Of a stretch of 64,000 nt of DNA, positions 1 to 9,407 are shown in pieces. The notes under the pieces were generated by a model. The model did no database searches and had not been told where the DNA came from. It saw nothing but the letters and a program-made list of their open reading frames with translations. Source of the stretch: Rhizobium esperanzae (GTDB lineage: Bacteria > Pseudomonadota > Alphaproteobacteria > Rhizobiales > Rhizobiaceae); NCBI RefSeq assembly GCF_014197615.1, contig NZ_JACIFY010000020.1:1-64000 (forward strand), written 5' to 3'. Within the stretch, counting starts at the first letter, position 1. Each line of letters opens with the position of its first letter. The position numbers were made by a program, and so were the translations under genes.

Positions 1-1
1 T

Positions 2-88
2 CCAGATAAGGCCTCTATTCGTCGCAAGATCAAGAAGGCTGGGTGGGATGATCAGTTCCTCATCTCTATCATCGCTCATATGCGATAG
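2..88 (+). pseudogene. 3' end of an unidentified ORF at the window edge
   Basis: An open frame enters from the left edge and stops at a TAG at 86-88, giving about 28 codons. The peptide is rich in Arg and Lys (it contains RRKIKKAGWDDQF) and I do not recognise it. It may be the tail of a real gene outside the window or part of degraded DNA, because the next reading frame also lacks a convincing start. Only the open frame itself is seen; coding is not established. Confidence 0.3.
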
Positions 89-457
89 CCCTGCCTCAAG
101 GGGGAAGTTCCCGCACTGCCCGGCATCAATGTCGTCGACCCCACCAACGCTCCGAACGAGTGGCAAGGGACTCTGCGTCTCGCCCCGCTCGATCTCGACA
201 CGTTGCGCCAGGCCATTGCCCGCGACCTGGCCTTGGACCGCGGCGGCATCACAGTCAGAGCCGGGCTGGCTGTGACCTGTCTCGATCAGGCCGAAGATGC
301 GTTTGCCATCACGGATCACGGCAAGGCAACCCGGCTTGATCCTGCCGAAGCGGCGTCTGAGATCGCCGATCTTGCCGGCCTGCCGCTCTGGGCCGAAAGC
401 TGGGGACCGCGCCGCGGCGATGTCAGGCTGTGTATGGATGTCGCCGCCGCCGCGTGA
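89..457 (+). pseudogene. Hypothetical coding remnant upstream of argG
   Basis: The frame is open from just after the TAG at 86-88 to a TGA at 455-457, about 122 codons, with coding-like composition (for example WQGTLRLAPLDLDTL near the start and ADLAGLPLWAESW near the end). There is no ATG or GTG early in the frame and no ribosome binding site; the first usable codon is a TTG at 203, which would cut into the coding-like part. This suggests a 5'-truncated gene whose beginning was replaced by the sequence to its left. No family was recognised. A short real gene starting at TTG 203 (84 aa) is the alternative. Confidence 0.35.
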
Positions 458-464
458 ATCGCTA

Positions 465-503
465 AGCAATAAAAGAGCCCGCGCGGCAACGCCGGCGGGC
501 TCC
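465..503 (-). terminator. Intrinsic terminator of argG
   Basis: Inverted repeat GAGCCCGC (475-482) / GCGGGCTC (495-502), 26 bases past the argG stop codon. Read on the minus strand the stem is followed by TTTTATTGC, the expected U-rich tail. Confidence 0.7.
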
Positions 504-528
504 CGTTCAATTCGAAAGCGAAGCGTGA

Positions 529-1752
<1,224 letters not shown>

Positions 1753-1931
1753 GATGATGAGGTCCGTTGCATAAAAGGCCGGCGAAAACCCGGTGTCGCG
1801 GCACTTTTAGCGAGATTGGCGCGTGACGCAAGGGCAAGTGCAGCGCCACCGGCGCCGATAGGGTTTGACAGTGCGAAAGCGGAGCCCATATTCGCCAACG
1901 TCCGAACAATGATCGAGGAGAGGCTCGTCCC

Positions 1932-2783
1932 GTGACGAATATTCAAGACATTTTCAAGAAATCCAATGTTGCAGTCGTCACCGGCGGTGCTTCCGGCATC
2001 GGCTTTGCTGCCGCAAAACACTTTGCCAAGGCCGGCATGAGCGTCGTCATCGCCGATCTCGGCGGCGATCGGCTGGCCAAATCAGCCGAGGAGCTCAAGG
2101 CCATTTCAGGCGAGGAAGATGTGATGGCGGTCGAGACCGACGTCGCCAGCCGGGAATCCCTTGAGGCGCTCGAACGCGCCGTTCTGCAGCGTTTCGGCCG
2201 CGTGCATGTGCTGATGAACAATGCCGGCATCGGCCCGGAAACCTCGATCTTCAGCCCGCAGGCGAATTGGGACCATATCTTCGCCGTCAACCTGATGGGC
2301 GTCATCAACGGCACGCGCACCTTCGGCCCGAAGATGCTCTCGCACGGCGAGCCCGGCCTCATCATCAATACCGGCTCGAAGCAGGGCATCACCACGCCGC
2401 CCGGCAATCCCGCCTACAATATCTCCAAATCGGGCGTGAAGGTCTTTACCGAAGCGCTGGAGCACGAGCTTCGCAACGTCGAAGGCGGGAAGATCTCGGC
2501 GCATCTTCTGATCCCCGGCTTCGTCTTCACCGGCCTCACCCAGGGCGACCGCGCGGAAAAACCGGCCGCTGCCTGGACGCCGGAACAGACGGTCGACTTC
2601 ATGGTCGAAAGCCTCGAGCGCGGCGACTTCTATATCCTCTGCCCCGACAACGACGTGGCGCGCCCGGTCGACGAGCGCCGCATGGCCTGGGCGGCCGGCG
2701 ACATCATCGAAAACCGCCCGCCGCTGTCGCGCTGGCACAAGGACTATGCCGACGCGTTCAAGGCTTTTCTGGAACAGAAGTGA
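1932..2783 (+). CDS. SDR family NAD(P)-dependent oxidoreductase
   Basis: Classical short-chain dehydrogenase/reductase of 283 aa. The cofactor loop TGGASGIG is at residues 17-24, the NNAG motif is near residues 96-99, and the catalytic YxxxK is Y162-N-I-S-K166 with the active-site serine just before it (NTGSKQG). The GTG start at 1932 has GAGGAG about 12 bases upstream; an in-frame ATG is absent nearby. The substrate cannot be told from sequence. It is transcribed alone, divergent from argG, and ends 84 bp before a LysE-type exporter on the same strand. The Asp at the end of the second strand (VIADLGGDR) suggests NAD rather than NADP preference, which is inference. Confidence 0.9.
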   Translation: MTNIQDIFKKSNVAVVTGGASGIGFAAAKHFAKAGMSVVIADLGGDRLAKSAEELKAISGEEDVMAVETDVASRESLEALERAVLQRFGRVHVLMNNAGIGPETSIFSPQANWDHIFAVNLMGVINGTRTFGPKMLSHGEPGLIINTGSKQGITTPPGNPAYNISKSGVKVFTEALEHELRNVEGGKISAHLLIPGFVFTGLTQGDRAEKPAAAWTPEQTVDFMVESLERGDFYILCPDNDVARPVDERRMAWAAGDIIENRPPLSRWHKDYADAFKAFLEQK

Positions 2784-2867
2784 TCGGCGATATTAGAAGG
2801 TTTGATTGGTAATTTTCTGAAAGCCGGGTAAAGAATCGGCCGATCTTCCCGGCTTTCAGAGCGTGCC

Positions 2868-3509
2868 ATGGATTTCCTGCCGAGCCTCTCGACCCTTTTG
2901 GCCTTTGCCGCCGCGACGCTGCTGCTTGCGGCGACGCCCGGTCCCGACATGACGCTGTCGATCAGCCGTGCGCTCGCCCAGGGCAAGAAAGCGGCTCTTT
3001 TCGTCGTCATCGGCACCAGTCTCGGCATCGTCGTCCACACCATGCTGGTCGCCTTCGGCATTTCGGCGCTGATCACCGCCTCGCCGACCGCCTTCCTGTT
3101 TCTGAAGACCGGCGGTGCCGCCTATCTGCTCTGGCTCGCCGTGCAGGCGATCCGCTTCGGCTCGAAGCTCACCGTCGCCAAGGTCGAGGAGCAGAAGGGG
3201 ACCGCACTTTCGAACATCTCGTCCGGCTTCTGGGTCAACCTTCTGAACCCGAAGGTCATCATCTTCTTCATGACCTTCCTGCCGCAATTCGTCAGCGCCG
3301 GCGATCCCGCCGTCACGCAGAAGCTGCTTTTCCTTGGGCTTTGCTTCATCCTGTTCGCCATGCCGGTCAATGCCGCCGTGGTCCTTGGCGCCGACTGGCT
3401 GGCCTCCTGGCTGCAGAACAACAGGAAGGTGCTGCGCGGCATGGATTATACCTTCGCCGGCGTCTTCTCGATCTTCGCCGCCAAGATCCTGCTCACTCAG
3501 GCCAGATGA
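2868..3509 (+). CDS. LysE/RhtB family amino-acid exporter
   Basis: Inner-membrane protein of 213 aa with the family's six-helix pattern and the signature near the N-terminus (ATPGPDMTLSISRAL, residues about 23-37), where LysE/RhtB proteins carry a TPGP motif. Members export amino acids or homoserine lactone-like compounds by proton antiport; the substrate here is unknown. A second conserved piece, GFWVNLLNPKVIIFF, is at residues about 119-133. The ATG at 2868 gives the standard N-terminal helix; no strong ribosome binding site is seen. It is probably monocistronic, and the downstream ABC genes run convergently. Confidence 0.9.
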   Translation: MDFLPSLSTLLAFAAATLLLAATPGPDMTLSISRALAQGKKAALFVVIGTSLGIVVHTMLVAFGISALITASPTAFLFLKTGGAAYLLWLAVQAIRFGSKLTVAKVEEQKGTALSNISSGFWVNLLNPKVIIFFMTFLPQFVSAGDPAVTQKLLFLGLCFILFAMPVNAAVVLGADWLASWLQNNRKVLRGMDYTFAGVFSIFAAKILLTQAR

Positions 3510-3551
3510 TCAGCCCGCTGTTGGCCTAGCCAATCAGCACGCTGTCGGTTT

Positions 3552-4346
3552 TTATCCGATCAGCAAAGCATCGTCATCGAGCGTCTGGCCGCGCATTTTG
3601 CGGAACATGGCGATCAGGTCCTCGACCTGCAGGTTCTTCCTGTTGTCGCCTGCCACGTCGAGAACGATCTCGCCGCCATGCAGCATGATCGTGCGGTGGC
3701 CATAATCCAGCGCCTGGCGCATGGAGTGCGTCACCATCATCGTCGTCAGCTTGCGCTCGGCCACGATCTTCTGCGTCAGGTTCATCACGAACTCCGCCAT
3801 GCCGGGATCGAGCGCCGCCGTATGTTCGTCGAGCAGCAGAACTTCGGAACCGGCAAGCGTGGCCATGACGAGCGACACGGCCTGGCGCTGCCCGCCGGAG
3901 AGCAGATCCATGCGGTCCTTCAGCCGGTTTTCCAACCCGAGATTCAGTTCCGCGATCCGCTCCTTGAAATAGTCCCGGCGCTTGCCGCCAAGCGCCGGCG
4001 CAAGCCCGCGCCTTTCGCCGCGGCGGGCGGCCAAAGCGAGATTTTCCTCGATCGACAGCGCGCCGCAGCTTCCGGTCAGCGGATCCTGGAACACGCGGGC
4101 GACGAGACCGGCGCGCGCCGCCGTCGATTTGCGCGTCACCTCGTTCTTGCCGATCAGCACCTGCCCCTCGCTCGGCAGGACGTCGCCGGCGAGCACGCCA
4201 AGCAGCGTCGATTTGCCGGCGCCGTTGGAGCCGATGACGGTGACGAAGGAGCCTTGCTCGATTGTCAGGCTGACGCCGTTCAGCGCCTGTTTCTGCAGCG
4301 GCGTGCCGCGCCCGAAAACGACCTTAATGTCTTTGACGCTGATCAC
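3552..4346 (-). CDS. ABC transporter ATP-binding protein (with ABC_sub_bind-type binding protein)
   Basis: 264-aa nucleotide-binding subunit. Walker A GSNGAGKST is at residues 39-47, the signature is LSGGQRQ, and Walker B is LLLDEHTAALDP, where His follows the catalytic Glu as is common in this transporter group. It overlaps the permease gene by four bases (ATGA, 4343-4346), so the two are translationally coupled, and the binding-protein gene lies upstream at 5342-6295. Together they form a complete importer. Related systems take up tryptophan/tyrosine-like compounds or are uncharacterised; the ligand is not predictable here. Confidence 0.9.
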   Translation of the reverse strand: MISVKDIKVVFGRGTPLQKQALNGVSLTIEQGSFVTVIGSNGAGKSTLLGVLAGDVLPSEGQVLIGKNEVTRKSTAARAGLVARVFQDPLTGSCGALSIEENLALAARRGERRGLAPALGGKRRDYFKERIAELNLGLENRLKDRMDLLSGGQRQAVSLVMATLAGSEVLLLDEHTAALDPGMAEFVMNLTQKIVAERKLTTMMVTHSMRQALDYGHRTIMLHGGEIVLDVAGDNRKNLQVEDLIAMFRKMRGQTLDDDALLIG

Positions 4347-5221
4347 GATGCGGCACCTTTGCGAAGACGGGGAAGGATCAGCGCCACGGTCACCAGCACC
4401 GCCGTCACGAAATTGAGGTCGGAGGCCTGCAGGCCGATGACGTCGCTCGACAGCGCCAGCTGGATCGCGATGCGATAGAGGATCGAGCCGAGCACGCAGC
4501 CGATCAACGCGATCAGCAGACCCCGGCGCCCGAGCAGCGTCTCCCCGATGATGACGGCGGCAAGCCCGACGACGATCGTGCCGACGCCCGAGGTGACGTC
4601 GGCAAAGCCGTTCGTCTGGGCAAACAGCGCGCCGCCGAGCGCCACCAGTGCATTTGAGATCGCCATGCCGAGATAGATCTGCCGGCTGGTATCGACGCCC
4701 TGGGCGCGGGCCATCCGCGCATTGGCGCCGGTCGCCCGCATCGCCAGTCCCGCATCGCTTTCGAGGAAACGCCAGACCAGGATCAGCGCGACGATCACGA
4801 GCACGCCGATAAAGAGCGGCCGCACATAGAAATCCCGAAGGCCGTGGCCGAAGAACGGGCTGATCATCGTATCGGCATTGATGAGGGCGACATTGGGTTT
4901 GCCCATCACCCTGAGATTGACGGAAAAGAGCGCGATCATCGTCAGGATCGAGGCGAGCAGGTTGAGGATCTTGAAGCGCACGTTGAGCAGCGCCGTCACC
5001 ATGCCGGCCGCCGCACCCGCCGCCATCGCGATCAAAGCCGCAAGCCAGGCGTTGACGCCTGATATGATCAGCACTGCGGTCACCGCCGCGCCGAGCGGAA
5101 AGGAGCCGTCGACCGTCAGGTCGGGAAAATCAAGAACGCGGAAGGCGAGATAGACGCCGAGAGCGACGAAGGAATAGACCAGGCCGAGCTCGACGGCCCC
5201 CCAGAATGCGATTTGGCTCAA
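4343..5221 (-). CDS. ABC transporter permease (LivH-like fold)
   Basis: 292-aa integral membrane subunit with about eight or nine hydrophobic segments. Its N-terminal part (GVYLAFRVLDFPDLTVDGS) is typical of permeases that pair with ABC_sub_bind binding proteins, and the cytoplasmic loop with ATGANARMARAQG fits the site that contacts the ATPase. It is the middle gene of the minus-strand operon: the binding protein is 120 bp upstream and the ATPase overlaps its stop. Only one permease gene exists, so a homodimer is expected. Confidence 0.9.
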   Translation of the reverse strand: MSQIAFWGAVELGLVYSFVALGVYLAFRVLDFPDLTVDGSFPLGAAVTAVLIISGVNAWLAALIAMAAGAAAGMVTALLNVRFKILNLLASILTMIALFSVNLRVMGKPNVALINADTMISPFFGHGLRDFYVRPLFIGVLVIVALILVWRFLESDAGLAMRATGANARMARAQGVDTSRQIYLGMAISNALVALGGALFAQTNGFADVTSGVGTIVVGLAAVIIGETLLGRRGLLIALIGCVLGSILYRIAIQLALSSDVIGLQASDLNFVTAVLVTVALILPRLRKGAAS

Positions 5222-5280
5222 GGCTTTCAGCCCCTTTTGTTTCCGTTCCGCCCGTCGCGAAACCGCAGCCTTGTAATACT

Positions 5281-5312
5281 TCAGCCGCCCCCGTGCAAAC
5301 GGGAGCGGCTGA
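5281..5312 (-). repeat. Stem-loop between binding-protein and permease genes
   Basis: Outer arms TCAGCCGC (5281-5288) and GCGGCTGA (5305-5312) enclose inner arms CCCGT and ACGGG, giving about 13 base pairs with one mismatch. No U-run follows on the minus strand, so it is more likely an mRNA-stabilising hairpin than a terminator; such structures often allow more binding protein than membrane subunit to be made. The role is inferred from position. Confidence 0.6.
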
Positions 5313-5341
5313 ATGTGAATGGTCGATGCAGCAACGAGGGC

Positions 5342-6295
5342 TTATTCGATGACCTTGTTGGCGCGCGAAAGCACGCTCTCCGGCAGGGTGACGCCCATCT
5401 TGGCAGCCGCCGCCTTGTTGACGACCAGATCGCTGCCGGCAGCAGTCTTGACGGCGATGTCACCCGGGTTCTCGCCCTTCAGCACGCGAACGACGATTTC
5501 GCCGGTCTGCTTGCCGACATCGTAATAGTTGAAGCCGAGGGCGGCGATCGAACCGCGCGAAACCGAATCGGTATCGGCGGTGAAGAGCGGCAGCTTGCTC
5601 TCTTCGGCAACCGCGACGGCGCCCTCGAGCGCCGAGATGATCGTGTTGTCGGTCGGAACGTAGATCACATCGGCGCGGCCGACGAGGGCGCGCGCTGCAC
5701 CCTGAACCTCGGCCGATTTGGTGGCGGCCGATTCAACCACCGTCAGGCCGGCCTTCTCGGCTTCGGTCTTCAAGACGGCGAGCAGCGAAACCGAATTCGC
5801 CTCACCTGAATTGTAGAGGTAACCGATGGTCTTGACCTTCGGCACGATTTCCTTGATCAGCGCCAGGTGTTCGGCGACCGGCGACATGTCGGAAAGGCCG
5901 GTGACATTGCCGCCGGGCTTGTCCATGTTCTTGACGAGCTGGGCGCCGAGCGGGTCGGAAACGGCGGTGAAGACGACGGGAATGTCGCGCGTCGCCGACA
6001 CGACGGCCTGGGCCGAGGGCGTCGAGATCGGCACGATGACATTGGGCTCGTCGCCGGCGAACTGGCGAGCGATCTGGGCTGCCGTCGCCGGATTGCCCTG
6101 CGCCGATTCGAACACGAATTTCAGGTTCTCGCCTTCCTTGTAGCCGGCAGCCGTCAACACGTCGAGAACGCCCTTGCGCGCTGCATCCAGCGCCGGATGT
6201 TCGACGATCGCCGTCACGGCAACGGTCACGTTGTCAGCCTTTGCAGGCAGGGAAAGAGCCAAAGTGGCGGCGAGAGCGAGCAGAATCGGGCGCAT
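5342..6295 (-). CDS. ABC transporter substrate-binding protein (ABC_sub_bind family)
   Basis: 317-aa periplasmic binding protein. The first 20 residues are a Sec signal peptide (MRPILLALAATLALSLPAKA) with an Ala-x-Ala-like cleavage site. The mature part opens with VTVAVTAIVEHPALDAARKG and contains PIVFT- and GYLYNSGEANS-like stretches typical of ABC_sub_bind proteins (related to the tryptophan/tyrosine-binding TrpX type). The start is well supported by AGGAGG eight bases before the ATG at 6295. First gene of the importer operon; a hairpin separates it from the permease. Confidence 0.92.
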   Translation of the reverse strand: MRPILLALAATLALSLPAKADNVTVAVTAIVEHPALDAARKGVLDVLTAAGYKEGENLKFVFESAQGNPATAAQIARQFAGDEPNVIVPISTPSAQAVVSATRDIPVVFTAVSDPLGAQLVKNMDKPGGNVTGLSDMSPVAEHLALIKEIVPKVKTIGYLYNSGEANSVSLLAVLKTEAEKAGLTVVESAATKSAEVQGAARALVGRADVIYVPTDNTIISALEGAVAVAEESKLPLFTADTDSVSRGSIAALGFNYYDVGKQTGEIVVRVLKGENPGDIAVKTAAGSDLVVNKAAAAKMGVTLPESVLSRANKVIE

Positions 6296-6388
6296 TTATT
6301 TCCTCCTGATTGATTTTGCCGGCACTATTAGAAAAAGCGCATGCTGAAATCAATGCAGGAGAATTGTAGCGAGGATCAAACTTGCTGA

Positions 6389-7621
6389 TCAGTCGTCGGC
6401 GCCGTGATTGGCGATCATCATCGCCTCGAAGGCCAGGCGCTCGGTCTTGCGCATGCGTTCGGATTCCGATTTCAGCTGGCCGCAGGCGGCCAGAATGTCG
6501 CGGCCGCGGGGCGTTCGGATCGGCGAGGCGTAGCCTGCCGAATTGATGAAATCGGCGAACTTCTCGATCTGCTCCCAGTCGGAACACTGGTAATTGGTGC
6601 CCGGCCAGGGATTGAACGGAATGAGGTTGATCTTCGCCGGCACGCCCTTCAGGAGCTTGATCAGCCCCTCGGCGTCTTCAAGGCTGTCGTTGACATCCTT
6701 CAGCATCACATATTCGAAGGTGATGCGCCGCGCGTTGGAAAGGCCGGGATAGGCCTTGCACGCGTCGATCAGCTCCTTCAGCGGATACTTCTTGTTGATC
6801 GGCACCAGAATGTCGCGCAGATCGTCGCGCACCGCATGCAGCGAAATCGCCAGCATGACGCCGATCTCCTCGCCGGTGCGAAAGATCTCCGGCACGACGC
6901 CCGAGGTCGAAAGCGTCACCCGGCGCTTGGAGAGCGACAGGCCGTCGCCATCCGTGGCGATCAGCAAGGCCTGCTTGACGGCATCGAAATTATAGAGCGG
7001 TTCGCCCATGCCCATCATCACGATGTTGCTGACCTTGCGGCCCTCGGCCGGCATGATCGTGCCCTGCGGCGCTTCGCGATCCGGGAAGTCGCCGAGCCGG
7101 TCGCGGGCAAGCAACAGCTGCGAGAGGATTTCTTCCGCGGTCAGGTTGCGCACCAGCCGCTGCGTGCCGGTATGACAGAAGGAACAGGTCAGCGTGCAGC
7201 CGACCTGGCTTGAGATGCAGAGCGTGCCGCGGCCCTCTTCCGGAATATAGACGGCCTCGATCTCCACCGGGCGGCCGGCGCCGCGCGGCGGAAAACGCAG
7301 CAGCCATTTGCGGGTGCCGTCATTGGAGACCTGCTCCTCGACGATCTCAGGACGTTCGATGGTGAAATGCTGCTTGAGCATCTCACGCATGTCCTTGGCG
7401 ACATTGGTCATATGGTCGAAGTTGGAAACCCCGCGCACATAGATCCAGTTCCAGAGCTGCGCGACGCGCATCTTGATCTGCTTCTCGGCCACGCCCTTTT
7501 CCCGCAGCGCCGCTCCCATCTCCTCGCGCGAAAGCCCGATCAACGACGGCTTTTCGAGGCTGGCGGACGTGCGCGCCTGCGGCTGGGTGACAGTGATAGC
7601 ATCCATGACGGACATAGGCAT
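6389..7621 (-). CDS. rlmN: 23S rRNA / tRNA adenine-C2 methyltransferase RlmN
   Basis: 410-aa radical SAM enzyme that methylates C2 of A2503 in 23S rRNA and of A37 in some tRNAs. The cluster motif is CTLTCSFC (Cys-x3-Cys-x2-Cys), followed by the SAM-binding GMGEPLYN stretch. The C-terminal AACGQL carries the second catalytic cysteine that forms the enzyme-RNA adduct, so both reactive cysteines are present. Length is slightly above the 370-390 usual for the family because of an N-terminal extension. Start choice is uncertain: ATG 7621 is used, ATG 7615 is two codons inside. It is 93 bp downstream of the importer operon promoter side and probably transcribed alone. Confidence 0.95.
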   Translation of the reverse strand: MPMSVMDAITVTQPQARTSASLEKPSLIGLSREEMGAALREKGVAEKQIKMRVAQLWNWIYVRGVSNFDHMTNVAKDMREMLKQHFTIERPEIVEEQVSNDGTRKWLLRFPPRGAGRPVEIEAVYIPEEGRGTLCISSQVGCTLTCSFCHTGTQRLVRNLTAEEILSQLLLARDRLGDFPDREAPQGTIMPAEGRKVSNIVMMGMGEPLYNFDAVKQALLIATDGDGLSLSKRRVTLSTSGVVPEIFRTGEEIGVMLAISLHAVRDDLRDILVPINKKYPLKELIDACKAYPGLSNARRITFEYVMLKDVNDSLEDAEGLIKLLKGVPAKINLIPFNPWPGTNYQCSDWEQIEKFADFINSAGYASPIRTPRGRDILAACGQLKSESERMRKTERLAFEAMMIANHGADD

Positions 7622-7798
7622 TCATCCCGAATTCGAACACGTAACCGCTCCCCAAGCCCGCGGCTTCAGGGGCAAACCGGAAGACTTGCGAGCGCATGGC
7701 GGCACATGGGCAGAAATTGAATGGCGGAGCGGCGATTGATATCGCGATCTGTCCGCTGTTGGCGCGGGCTTTAGCATCATTTTGGCCGCGCGTCACTA

Positions 7799-7847
7799 AT
7801 GCATGTCGCCCAAAAGTGTGCAGCGGTTTTGGGACAACGACATGCAT
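7799..7847. repeat. 49-bp interspersed palindromic repeat, copy 1
   Basis: Outer arms ATGCATGTCG (7799-7808) and CGACATGCAT (7838-7847) and inner arms CCCAAAA (7809-7815) and TTTTGGG (7827-7833) flank GTGTGCAGCGG. The same core recurs at 9361-9397 and, degraded, at 39114-39140, so this is an interspersed element family. Confidence 0.75.
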
Positions 7848-7905
7848 GAAGTCAAAGATCCAAGCGTATTGCGTGATGCGATACGCTTGGAGATAGAATC
7901 GGCAA

Positions 7906-7926
7906 GGGCCGGCGCAAGGCCGGCCC
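7906..7926 (-). terminator. Possible terminator of the IalB-family gene
   Basis: GGGCCGGC and GCCGGCCC separated by five bases, 28 bp downstream of the stop at 7955. The T-run after it on the minus strand is poor, so the terminator role is tentative. Confidence 0.4.
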
Positions 7927-7954
7927 CGTCGAAACTCTGCGGTTGGGAGACCGC

Positions 7955-8464
7955 TTACTTACAGCTTTCGATCTGCTTCAGCGCAGCCGAGATGCCCGAG
8001 AGCGAATAGCTGTAGGATGTGCCGGTGCCCTTGCGCGAGACGGCGTTCACCGTCATCGAATGCCCCGTTTTCATGGCGGCGACGAGGGCGGGCTCCTGCG
8101 CCGCATTCTCGACCCAGCCGGCCTTGTCCTTGGTGAACATCACGAAGGTCTTGTTGTCGATGACGACATTGATCTTCGAATTTTCCTTCACCGTGTAGCC
8201 CATCATCGCCTGCGGCTCATAGGAGATGTTCTGGCCCGGGCGCTGCGAGACGATGAAGAAGTTGTCGCCGTGGTCGACGCTGGCCGGCTGCTTGGCCGTC
8301 GGAACCGACAGCACATAGCAGACGGTGCTGTTGCCCGACTTGTAGGAGTAGGCGCCCCATGCCTGGAACTGCTGGATGCGGTTCGGCGCGGCCTGCTGCG
8401 CTGCCGCAACTCCGGCCATGGCAAGGGTGAGTGCGAGAGCGGATACGATACTTTTTACAAACAT
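7955..8464 (-). CDS. Invasion-associated locus B (IalB) family secreted protein
   Basis: The protein is 169 aa from the ATG at 8464, which has AGGAA seven to eight bases upstream. An earlier in-frame ATG at 8491 would add nine polar residues before the signal peptide and is less likely. Residues 1-22 form a Sec signal peptide (MFVKSIVSALALTLAMAGVA) ending in AAA, followed by the IalB fold with WGAYSYKSG and VCYVLSVP near the start. IalB proteins were named from Bartonella, where they affect erythrocyte entry; in free-living Rhizobiales they are common periplasmic proteins of unknown job. One Cys in the CYV motif and the C-terminal ESCK could form a disulfide. Confidence 0.88.
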   Translation of the reverse strand: MFVKSIVSALALTLAMAGVAAAQQAAPNRIQQFQAWGAYSYKSGNSTVCYVLSVPTAKQPASVDHGDNFFIVSQRPGQNISYEPQAMMGYTVKENSKINVVIDNKTFVMFTKDKAGWVENAAQEPALVAAMKTGHSMTVNAVSRKGTGTSYSYSLSGISAALKQIESCK

Positions 8465-8799
8465 GGATTCCTGCCGGTTCTTGCGATTCAAGGCCCGAAG
8501 CGATCATAGCGGGCGCCGCATAATCACGATCTGCTTTATTTTGACTTAATTCAGGTTACCAAATGGTCAACAATAGCTGCAATTTGTATTGGCCTGTGTC
8601 ATTTCAGCTCGAGTGTCATTTTCGACCCTTTGACGGTATCGGCCGCGACATGGTGCCCCGATGGCACTGGCCGTCCGTTCGGCTGAATTTAAGACACAAA
8701 GATTCAGGCAAGAGTTTGACCTTGCAGAATTCCGTTGTACCTCATTAAGACTTGGAAATCCGGGACGAAATTTTCGCCGCAGGGGGCTCGTGAGAGGAC
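8465..8799. other. Divergent regulatory region (IalB gene / ECF sigma gene)
   Basis: These 335 bases lie between two divergent genes and must hold both promoters. I see an AT-rich block at 8524-8560, two copies of GTGTCATTT (8596 and 8611 areas) and a short palindrome CGAAATTTTCG at 8766-8776 close to the sigma gene start. No standard -35/-10 pair or ECF consensus could be assigned with confidence. Confidence 0.4.
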
Positions 8800-9360
8800 A
8801 TGGATGCCTGGGAAAGACAGCGTTTCGCTGCCCTCGCAGAGGCCGTCGCCAGGGATCGCGACCAGCAGGCCTTTTCCATCCTGTTCGACTATTTCGCACC
8901 CCGCCTGAAGGCCTGGCTGATGCGCCAGAAAATGACGTCGGGCGAGGCCGAGGAACTGGTTCAGGAGATCATGATCGTGCTCTGGCACAAGGCGGATCTC
9001 TACGATTCGACGCGATCTTCGCTTTCGACCTGGCTTTTCCGCATTGCCCGCAATCGCCGTATCGACCTGCAGCGCCGCATCAATACCCGCATCTTCGACG
9101 AGACCGACCCGACCCTGCAGCCGCCGGCCGAGATCGGCGCGGAAGACATCATCGCCAATGACGATCGCGACGCCCGGATACGCGCCGCCGTCGGCCAATT
9201 GCCGGAAGAGCAGCGCGACATGCTGCGCGCCGCCTTCTTCCTCGGCCAATCGCATTCGGAGATTGCCGAGGCGACCGGCCTGCCGCTCGGGACGGTCAAA
9301 TCGCGCATCCGCCTTGCCTTCGGCAAATTGAGAAAGGTACTCGAACGCGAAATCGCCTGA
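8800..9360 (+). CDS. ECF-type RNA polymerase sigma factor (RpoE/ECF11-like)
   Basis: 186-aa sigma-70 family factor with region 2 (residues about 25-90: LFDYFAPRLKAWL, then WLFRIARNRRIDLQRR, the -10 recognition helix) and region 4 (about 125-182: LPEEQRDMLRAAFFLG, then the HTH SEIAEATGLPLGTVKSRIRLAF). The AFSILFDYFAPRLKAWLM stretch resembles RpoE proteins controlled by ChrR-type zinc anti-sigma factors in alphaproteobacteria (singlet oxygen response). No anti-sigma gene follows: the next gene runs on the opposite strand. It may be constitutively available, controlled from elsewhere, or regulated by transcription. GAGAGGA precedes the ATG closely. Confidence 0.9.
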   Translation: MDAWERQRFAALAEAVARDRDQQAFSILFDYFAPRLKAWLMRQKMTSGEAEELVQEIMIVLWHKADLYDSTRSSLSTWLFRIARNRRIDLQRRINTRIFDETDPTLQPPAEIGAEDIIANDDRDARIRAAVGQLPEEQRDMLRAAFFLGQSHSEIAEATGLPLGTVKSRIRLAFGKLRKVLEREIA

Positions 9361-9397
9361 TGCATATCACCCAAAACTGTGCAGCGGTTCTGGGCGG
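9361..9397. repeat. Interspersed palindromic repeat, copy 2 (partial)
   Basis: TGCATATCACCCAAAACTGT and the following GCAGCGGTTCTGGG match the left arm, loop and inner arm of the 49-bp element at 7799-7847; the right outer arm has decayed. It overlaps the very end of the sigma gene's stop region and separates two convergent genes. Confidence 0.65.
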
Positions 9398-9407
9398 ATA
9401 GCTTTAG

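Larger units (their letters stand above)
7622..7954. other. Gene-free stretch with three hairpins
   Basis: No gene is seen in these 333 bases. They contain the 49-bp palindrome at 7799-7847, a second inverted repeat CCAAGCGTAT/ATACGCTTGG at 7860-7890, and a third, GGGCCGGC/GCCGGCCC at 7906-7926. The last lies 28 bases past the stop of the IalB-family gene and may end its transcript. The part next to 7622 should hold the rlmN promoter; no clear -35/-10 pair was found. Confidence 0.6.

Noticed and set aside
7860..7890. Second hairpin CCAAGCGTAT/ATACGCTTGG as an operator
   Set aside because: No evidence of a regulator and it lies far from both flanking gene starts; listed only in the region note.
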